The translations under genes were made by a program, and so were the position numbers. The notes below the pieces were generated by a model. That model had not been told where the DNA came from. It did no database searches and saw only the letters and a list, made by a program, of their open reading frames with translations. Of a stretch of 64,000 nucleotides of DNA, positions 59,110-64,000 are shown in pieces. Numbering within the stretch: the first letter of the stretch is position 1; each line of letters starts with the position of its first letter. This DNA is from Vibrio genomosp. F10 str. ZF-129 (GTDB lineage: Bacteria > Pseudomonadota > Gammaproteobacteria > Enterobacterales > Vibrionaceae). The stretch is from positions 59,866 through 123,865 of the forward strand of contig NZ_AJYQ02000001.1 in NCBI RefSeq assembly GCF_000287055.2, written 5' to 3'.

Positions 59110-59748
59110 CTATTCTTGAGCGTATCCATGGATACCCAGTTTTTCACCATCTAAGAATGCTTTACCGTCTTCCATTTTTAAGCGCCCATCAACAAACCAT
59201 TGAGCCACTAATGGGTAGATTTTATGCTCTTGTGTTTGAACACGTTCGGTCAGCACTTCAACAGTATCCTCATCAAAAATAGGCACTTTTGCTTGTAGGA
59301 TAACGGGGCCACCATCGAGTTGCTCGGTAACAAAATGCACGCTTGTACCGTGCTCTTCATCACCGGCGTGGATAGCTCGTTGATAGGTGTTTAAACCTGG
59401 ATATTTCGGCAGTAATGAAGGGTGAATATTGATCATTCGGCCTAAGAAATGGCGAACGAACTCGCCACTTAAAATACGCATGTAACCCGCCAAAATGATT
59501 AAATCAGGCTGATACCCATCCATCTGACGCATTAATTCCCTGTCGAATGCATCACGAGTATCAAAGGCTTCTGGATCGATAAAGATACCATCTGCGCCCG
59601 CTTTTTTTGCTCGCTCAAGAGCAAAAGCCGTTGCCTTATTCGAAAAAACAGCCGTCACTTTACCGCTATCAATACTGGTTTCACAAGCATCGATAATCGC
59701 TTGTAAGTTAGAACCATTCCCTGAAACTAAAACAACTATGCTCTTCAT
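59110..59748 (-). CDS. purN: Phosphoribosylglycinamide formyltransferase 1
   Basis: A 212-residue enzyme that formylates GAR with 10-formyl-THF, third step of purine synthesis. The catalytic triad appears in MINIHPSLLPKYPGLN (Asn, His, residues about 105-120) and EQLDGGPVI (Asp near 143). N-terminal VLVSGNGSNLQAIID binds the ribose phosphate. It starts two bases after the purM stop, one operon. Confidence 0.96.
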   Translation of the reverse strand: MKSIVVLVSGNGSNLQAIIDACETSIDSGKVTAVFSNKATAFALERAKKAGADGIFIDPEAFDTRDAFDRELMRQMDGYQPDLIILAGYMRILSGEFVRHFLGRMINIHPSLLPKYPGLNTYQRAIHAGDEEHGTSVHFVTEQLDGGPVILQAKVPIFDEDTVEVLTERVQTQEHKIYPLVAQWFVDGRLKMEDGKAFLDGEKLGIHGYAQE

Positions 59749-59750
59749 AT

Positions 59751-60791
59751 TTAGTTGATCTCAACCTGTTCTTCGCCCGCTTTTGCTTGAGCGATTTCAC
59801 CGATAACCCAAGCGTTTTCACCTTCTTGTTGAAGAAGCTTAACCGCTGCGTCTGCTTGGTCTTTAGGTAGGGCAACAACGAGGCCAACACCACAGTTAAA
59901 GGTGCGGTACATTTCGTGAGTGGTTACGTTGCCTTTTTCTTGTAGCCAGTTGAAGATTGCAGGCCATTCCCAGCTTGAACCATCAACAACCGCTTTGGTG
60001 CCTTCAGGAAGTACGCGTGGGATATTTTCCCAGAAACCACCACCGGTGATATGAGAGATCGCGTGGATATCGTGCTCTGCAATCATCTTAAGTGCTGATT
60101 TAATGTAAATTTTAGTCGGCTCTAGAAGGTGTTCACCGATAGTGCGACCGTCTAGTTCTTCCGTCTTATCAGCGCCAGATACTTCAAGAATCTTACGAAT
60201 AAGAGAGTAGCCATTAGAGTGTGGGCCACTTGAACCAACCGCGATAAGCGCATCACCAGCCGCGACTTTGGTGCCATCAATAATGTCTTCTTTTTCAACA
60301 ACACCGACGCAGAAGCCAGCAACATCGTAGTCTTCGCCTTCGTACATACCAGGCATTTCAGCGGTTTCACCACCAATAAGTGAACAGCCTGCTTGAATAC
60401 AACCTTCAGCAATACCGGTCACAACGTCTGCAGCAGTATCGACATCAAGCTTGCCGGTTGCGTAGTAGTCTAGGAAGAATAGCGGCTCTCCACCTTGAAC
60501 AATCAGGTCGTTTACACACATGGCGACTAAATCGATACCAATTGTGTCGTGCTTGTTCATATCCAAAGCAAGGCGGAGTTTAGTGCCTACGCCATCAGTA
60601 CCAGATACTAAAACAGGTTGCTTGTAGTTGGTTGGCAATTCACACAGAGCGCCAAACCCGCCAATGCCACCCATCACTTCAGGGCGACGAGTACGTTTTA
60701 CCGCACCTTTAATTCGGTCAACAAGCGCATTGCCTGCATCAATATCAACACCAGCGTCTTTGTAGCTTAGAGAAGAGTTATTTGCGCTCAC
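59751..60791 (-). CDS. purM: Phosphoribosylformylglycinamidine cyclo-ligase
   Basis: A 346-residue ATP-dependent AIR synthetase, fifth step of purine synthesis. [20 protein letters not shown] near residue 9, [14 protein letters not shown] near 62, [13 protein letters not shown] near 136 and [20 protein letters not shown] near 244 are typical. It starts with GTG behind GAGGA. A PurR-like operator overlaps its promoter. purMN order and upp on the opposite strand match E. coli. Confidence 0.97.
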   Translation of the reverse strand: MSANNSSLSYKDAGVDIDAGNALVDRIKGAVKRTRRPEVMGGIGGFGALCELPTNYKQPVLVSGTDGVGTKLRLALDMNKHDTIGIDLVAMCVNDLIVQGGEPLFFLDYYATGKLDVDTAADVVTGIAEGCIQAGCSLIGGETAEMPGMYEGEDYDVAGFCVGVVEKEDIIDGTKVAAGDALIAVGSSGPHSNGYSLIRKILEVSGADKTEELDGRTIGEHLLEPTKIYIKSALKMIAEHDIHAISHITGGGFWENIPRVLPEGTKAVVDGSSWEWPAIFNWLQEKGNVTTHEMYRTFNCGVGLVVALPKDQADAAVKLLQQEGENAWVIGEIAQAKAGEEQVEIN

Positions 60792-60832
60792 AGGGAAGTC
60801 CTCGGATTTAAGTTGGATATGAAAACGGCGCT

Positions 60833-60872
60833 ATTCTACCAGTGCTTAAACATAAAGAGCAAACGTTTGCGC
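60833..60872 (-). promoter_or_regulatory. purMN promoter with PurR operator
   Basis: GAGCAAACGTTTGCGC (60857-60872) has the full 12-bp PurR core GCAAACGTTTGC. On the minus strand it overlaps a -35 (TTGCTC, 60862-60857); the -10 is TAGAAT (60838-60833), 18 bases away. Repression of purMN by PurR is well known in E. coli and inferred here. Confidence 0.85.
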
Positions 60873-60897
60873 GAGTTTTTTTATTGATCTATCCATC

Positions 60898-60926
60898 CTG
60901 AAATAGAGTTTGTTATCGTGTATAAT
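60898..60926 (+). promoter_or_regulatory. upp promoter
   Basis: CTGAAA (60898-60903), 17 bases, then a perfect TATAAT (60921-60926), 43 bp before the upp start. Confidence 0.7.
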
Positions 60927-60968
60927 CTGAGGGTTTGTTCAAAAATACTAAAAATGCCGGAGATGAAA

Positions 60969-61595
60969 ATGAAAGTGGTTGAAGTTAAGCACCCTCTTGT
61001 AAAACACAAAATTGGTTTAATGAGAGAAGGTGATATCAGCACGAAACGTTTTCGTGAGTTAGCAACCGAAGTCGGAAGTTTACTTACTTATGAAGCAACA
61101 GCTGATTTTGAAACAGAAACAGTGACTATTGAAGGCTGGAATGGCCCTGTAGAGGTCGATCAACTGAAAGGCAAAAAGGTAACGGTAGTGCCTATTTTGC
61201 GTGCAGGTCTGGGTATGATGGATGGTGTACTAGAGCATATGCCAAGCGCACGTATTAGCGTTGTGGGTATTTACCGTGATGAAGAGACATTAGAACCTGT
61301 CCCTTATTTCAATAAACTGGCTTCTAACATCGATGAGCGTATCGCGCTTGTTGTTGATCCAATGCTAGCGACTGGCGGGTCAATGATCGCGACCATTGAT
61401 CTTCTAAAAGAGCAGGGTTGTACTCAGTTTAAGGTGTTGGTATTGGTTGCTGCGCCAGAAGGTATTGAAGCATTAGAGAAAGCGCACCCAGACGTTGAGC
61501 TGTACACGGCTGCCATTGATCAAAAGTTGAACGACAAAGGTTATATTGTCCCTGGCTTAGGTGATGCTGGCGATAAGATTTTTGGTACGAAGTAA
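60969..61595 (+). CDS. upp: Uracil phosphoribosyltransferase
   Basis: A 208-residue cytosolic salvage enzyme that makes UMP from uracil and PRPP. It begins [36 protein letters not shown] near residue 74 and the PRPP loop [20 protein letters not shown] near 127 follow, with [17 protein letters not shown] at the end. ATG 60969 follows GGAG and gives the E. coli length. No uracil permease follows; a terminator does. Confidence 0.97.
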   Translation: MKVVEVKHPLVKHKIGLMREGDISTKRFRELATEVGSLLTYEATADFETETVTIEGWNGPVEVDQLKGKKVTVVPILRAGLGMMDGVLEHMPSARISVVGIYRDEETLEPVPYFNKLASNIDERIALVVDPMLATGGSMIATIDLLKEQGCTQFKVLVLVAAPEGIEALEKAHPDVELYTAAIDQKLNDKGYIVPGLGDAGDKIFGTK

Positions 61596-61616
61596 TCGTA
61601 AATAGACCATAATGCG

Positions 61617-61650
61617 AAAAGGGAGCGATCATCGCTCCCTTTTTTATTTT
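61617..61650. terminator. Bidirectional terminator between upp and rluF
   Basis: AAAAGGGAGCGA / TCGCTCCCTTTT with loop TCA and T6 on the plus side; A4 on the other. Confidence 0.93.
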
Positions 61651-61657
61651 TGATGCA

Positions 61658-62746
61658 CTATTTTTTTAAGCTTAATGTGCCCGGCTTTCGTGTTCTTGAA
61701 GAAGAATTGTGAGCGTCGCTGTGCATATTCGAGGCATTTCCCCCAGTGCGGTCAGGACGAACCGGTGCTTTGCCATGAAAGTTCTTTTTGCCCTTGCTAG
61801 AGTTTGGCGCGTGACGAAACTCATCCGCATTTTGCCCTCTAAAGGTACGGTTTTTCTGGTTTCGTCGTGCGGTGCTCGATTGATTTTCTTCACGGCTATC
61901 AAACAGCTTCGCGTCCGTAGCTCGACGAATTCGTACGCCTTTCGCATCATTTTTTGAGGCATCTTCGGTTCCGCTTGAGTCTTCACACATCGTGAGAATC
62001 TCATTCACTTCTTCTGCGCTTAGGTAGCGCCATTCTCCATTTGGGATACCATCAATAGAGATATTCATGATGCGAACTCGGCGAAGTTTAAACACTTCAT
62101 AGCCTAACGCTTCACACATCCGACGAATCTGACGGTTTAGACCTTGAGTCAGTACGATGCGAAAAGAGAACTTGGTTTCTTTAGAGACTTTACATGGCAA
62201 GGTAACGGTATCAAGAATATGAACACCCGCAGCCATGTGTTTTAAGAAGTCATCGGTGATCGGTTTGTCGACACGAACCACATACTCTTTTTCGTGGTTA
62301 TTCCCTGCTCGCAAAATTTTATTGACGATATCGCCATCATTGGTCAGAAAAATCAAACCATCGGACGGCTTATCAAGGCGGCCAATAGGGAAGATTCGTT
62401 TATGGTGGCCAATAAAATCAACGATGTTGCCAGGAATATCTCGTTCCGTTGTACAGGTAATCCCTGTTGGCTTATTAAGGGCGATATAGATAGGTTTTTC
62501 TTTAGAACGAACCGGATTATCATCAATGCAGACCTCATCACCCGCCACGACTTTAGTGCCCATTTCTGGAACTAAACCATTAATGGTGACTCGACCCTGT
62601 TCAATAAGTCTATCGGCTTCTCGGCGTGAACAAAATCCGGTTTCACTAATGAATTTATTGAGACGTTTAGCGCCTTCTTGAGACTGAGTATTATCTTGTG
62701 GCATGGTGGATTGGTTCTGAGATGTTGTCTGTTTTTTCTGTGGCAT
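61658..62746 (-). CDS. rluF: 23S rRNA pseudouridine synthase RluF
   Basis: A 362-residue RsuA-family enzyme making pseudouridine in 23S rRNA (position 2604 in E. coli, by similarity). An S4 RNA-binding domain ([20 protein letters not shown] near residue 28) precedes the catalytic domain with [18 protein letters not shown] near 122 (catalytic Asp) and [17 protein letters not shown] near 203. A polar N-terminal extension (about 27 residues) and a long basic, low-complexity tail (about residues 265-362) make it about 70 residues longer than E. coli RluF. ATG 62746 has GAGG upstream; GTG 62767 is an alternative. Confidence 0.92.
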   Translation of the reverse strand: MPQKKQTTSQNQSTMPQDNTQSQEGAKRLNKFISETGFCSRREADRLIEQGRVTINGLVPEMGTKVVAGDEVCIDDNPVRSKEKPIYIALNKPTGITCTTERDIPGNIVDFIGHHKRIFPIGRLDKPSDGLIFLTNDGDIVNKILRAGNNHEKEYVVRVDKPITDDFLKHMAAGVHILDTVTLPCKVSKETKFSFRIVLTQGLNRQIRRMCEALGYEVFKLRRVRIMNISIDGIPNGEWRYLSAEEVNEILTMCEDSSGTEDASKNDAKGVRIRRATDAKLFDSREENQSSTARRNQKNRTFRGQNADEFRHAPNSSKGKKNFHGKAPVRPDRTGGNASNMHSDAHNSSSRTRKPGTLSLKK

Positions 62747-62836
62747 AGTGACCTCGTTACGTTTCACAACGGATTAATGTTAAGCAAAGCAGTATGTCGC
62801 TTATTAATTGGGCGGAGTGTAGCATTTCACTCAAAG

Positions 62837-63418
62837 TTATCCCATTCGTTTTTGATGACGCTCTCTATTCTCGGTTTTTTTATCATCACTTTTTCGTAGC
62901 ATGAGGTAAATCGCGCCGGTTCCTCCATGAAACTGAAGGGCGCTATGGGCGCATTGGACATCCCGAATTTGCGTCACCCAGCTGGCAAGGTGGCTTTTCA
63001 TCAGTGCAGGGGGGTTAGAGTGAGCGCCCTTGCCATGCACAATAAGTACCGTACGTATATCCCACAGTAAACACTGCTTTAGAAATTTTACGACTTCTTC
63101 ACGCGCTTCTTTGAGTGTCTTTTTATGAAGGTCTAATTTTGCTTGAATAGGGTACTTCCCAAGGCGGAGTTTTTTGTACACACCGTGTTGAACACCGTCT
63201 CGTTTGAATTGAATTAAATCTTCTGGCTTTAACAGAGGTGCGTAATCAATAGATAGGTATTCTGGGTCGTCTTCCGTCAGCCAAATAGCCGCTTGTTGCT
63301 TAGCTTGTTGCGCAATAGAAACGCTGTGCTTGTGTTTTAATTCAGCAGTGTCGTGTGTGAGGGGCTTTACATCCCCCATCATCTCTTGAAAAAGAGAAAA
63401 GTCGTCATCATGAGACAT
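62837..63418 (-). CDS. Smr-domain protein (SmrA/YdaL-like)
   Basis: A 193-residue protein with a C-terminal Smr (MutS2-related) domain, a fold often linked to endonuclease activity. The motifs KLDLHKKTLKEA (residues about 93-104), VLIVHGKGAHSN near 124 and FHGGTGAIYLMLR near the end are in order. The N-terminal about 85 residues are acidic and polar. It resembles E. coli YdaL/SmrA in length. It lies downstream of the DUF3149 gene on the same strand and upstream of rluF. Confidence 0.88.
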   Translation of the reverse strand: MSHDDDFSLFQEMMGDVKPLTHDTAELKHKHSVSIAQQAKQQAAIWLTEDDPEYLSIDYAPLLKPEDLIQFKRDGVQHGVYKKLRLGKYPIQAKLDLHKKTLKEAREEVVKFLKQCLLWDIRTVLIVHGKGAHSNPPALMKSHLASWVTQIRDVQCAHSALQFHGGTGAIYLMLRKSDDKKTENRERHQKRMG

Positions 63419-63576
63419 CAGTGCCCCTCAATTAATGGTCTTTTATTAAAGAGATTAATTTGGATAACGTGAGGAGTCTAGAAAATTTCACCAGCAGAAA
63501 TCAGAAAGCAGAGCAAGCACTCGGGCTTCTCTGCGATAGAGTTCGTTATCTAATGAAAGGTAGGACGTTTTAGGCG

Positions 63577-63717
63577 TTAGTTTGATGGATCATCTTTAAA
63601 AATTTTGTAGATGAAAAAACCACTAAAAAAGAGCATGAGACTAAGAGTGGTAAAAATGACGATCATTGAAGAAAGACCCACTGCGTTGCCAAATAGGAGT
63701 TGAAGCCATAATTCCAT
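63577..63717 (-). CDS. Small single-span membrane protein (DUF3149-like), 46 residues
   Basis: ATG at 63717 follows GGAAG at good spacing and opens a 46-codon frame on the minus strand: MELWLQLLFGNAVGLS, a hydrophobic span (IVIFTTLSLMLFFSGFF) and a short charged end (YKIFKDDPSN). I recognise it as resembling the DUF3149 family of about 45-residue proteins; function unknown. It precedes the Smr gene by about 160 bp. A weak hairpin (63508-63534) lies between them. A well-placed FNR-like site upstream suggests anaerobic control. Confidence 0.75.
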   Translation of the reverse strand: MELWLQLLFGNAVGLSSMIVIFTTLSLMLFFSGFFIYKIFKDDPSN

Positions 63718-63748
63718 AATTTTCTTCCGACTATTAGTGATGGCTTTG

Positions 63749-63790
63749 ATGTTACGTGTTGGTTAAATGGTCGTTACTGATCCAGATCAA
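63749..63790 (-). promoter_or_regulatory. FNR-like class II promoter of the small membrane protein
   Basis: On the minus strand TTGAT-CTGG-ATCAG (63790-63777) matches the FNR consensus TTGATnnnnATCAA at 9 of 10 positions. A -10-like TAACAT (63754-63749) predicts a start near 63742, putting the site centre at about -41.5, the standard activating position. Control by FNR is inferred. Confidence 0.6.
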
Positions 63791-63971
63791 ATCTCATAAG
63801 GCTGGTGAATGTTTGATGGGTATGGTGTGTTTTCCATCACGTTTATGGGCAATTGGATGGTAATTAATCGAACGATACGGTTTTGAGGAAAAAAGCCTTC
63901 AAAGGGCTTGCGTTAACGTAATTAATAAGTAATATACCAATCCGTTGACAGCGAATAGCTGATTGGCATCT

Positions 63972-64000
63972 CGGTGAATAGCGCAGCTTGGTAGCGCATC
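63972..64000 (+). tRNA. tRNA-Pro, 5' part (runs off the window)
   Basis: CGGTGAATAGCGCAGCTTGG then TAGCGCATC fits the acceptor 5' strand, position 8-9 TA/AT junction and D arm (GCGC / GCGC with AGCTTGGTA loop) of a gammaproteobacterial tRNA-Pro. The anticodon lies outside the window, so the isoacceptor is not known. CCAATC (63937-63942) and GATTGG (63961-63966) can form a leader hairpin just before it. Confidence 0.8.

Noticed and set aside
61672..62004. 110-codon frame overlapping the rluF tail in another phase of the minus strand
   Set aside because: Covers the low-complexity tail only; no ribosome site or recognisable domain, so best read as a by-product of the basic tail codons.
63945..63950. 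Perfect TTGACA just upstream of the tRNA-Pro gene as a -35
   Set aside because: A -10 at 17 bases would fall at the tRNA 5' end; there is no room for a start site, so it is probably chance.

Overview
The window is about 64 kb of dense housekeeping chromosome from a gammaproteobacterium, almost certainly a Vibrio or a close Vibrionaceae relative. The evidence is close protein similarity to the Escherichia coli set combined with Vibrio-style features: ribE and ribB inserted in the ribD-ribH-nusB cluster, the order uppS-cdsA-dxr-rseP, a UPF0325 (yaeH) gene beside glnD without dapD, and a DUF3149-type small membrane protein. I see no phage, integron, insertion sequence or CRISPR array. All family calls come from reading the sequence from memory of the families; no search was run.

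Layout. 1-2.5 kb: 3' end of dinB, convergent with a RecQ-family helicase. 2.5-5.7 kb: a GreA/GreB-like factor, a DUF2884 secreted protein, and an NSS amino-acid transporter behind a TrpR-like operator. 5.7-14.4 kb: pepD, a small unannotated transcription unit (28-codon ORF), a PurR-type operator with an NCS2 purine permease and gpt, then frsA, crl, proB, proA. 14.5-20.8 kb: nrdR, ribD, ribE, ribB, ribH, nusB, thiL, pgpA. 20.8-25 kb, minus strand: yaeH, glnD, map. 25-44.8 kb, plus strand: rpsB (with autoregulatory leader), tsf, pyrH, frr, uppS, cdsA, dxr, rseP, bamA, skp, lpxD, fabZ, lpxA, lpxB, rnhB, dnaE, accA. This is translation, isoprenoid and phospholipid synthesis, outer-membrane assembly, lipid A and replication in one block. 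44.9-54.6 kb: tilS, a small cytochrome c, glnB, a YafD-like EEP protein, a Yip1 protein, mltD, gloB, a YafS-like methyltransferase, rnhA/dnaQ diverging, and a membrane protein of unknown function. 54.8-59 kb: fadE with a FadR-type operator, gmhA, a YafJ-like amidotransferase. 59-64 kb: purMN with a PurR operator, upp, rluF, an Smr-domain protein, a 46-residue membrane protein behind an FNR-like site, and the 5' end of a tRNA-Pro gene.

How it fits together: purine salvage (permease, gpt) and purine synthesis (purMN) carry matching PurR-like operators; upp adds uracil salvage. glnD and glnB are the enzyme and target of nitrogen signalling. bamA, skp, rseP, lpxD, fabZ, lpxA, lpxB and gmhA all serve the cell envelope. 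dnaE and dnaQ encode the polymerase and proofreading subunits of Pol III.

No dramatic new system is visible. The observations most worth following are the small transcription unit at about 7.5-7.9 kb, the FNR-like promoter in front of the 46-residue membrane protein at 63.6-63.8 kb, the TrpR-like operator with an unusual NSS transporter, and an unexplained perfect palindrome at the ribH promoter.
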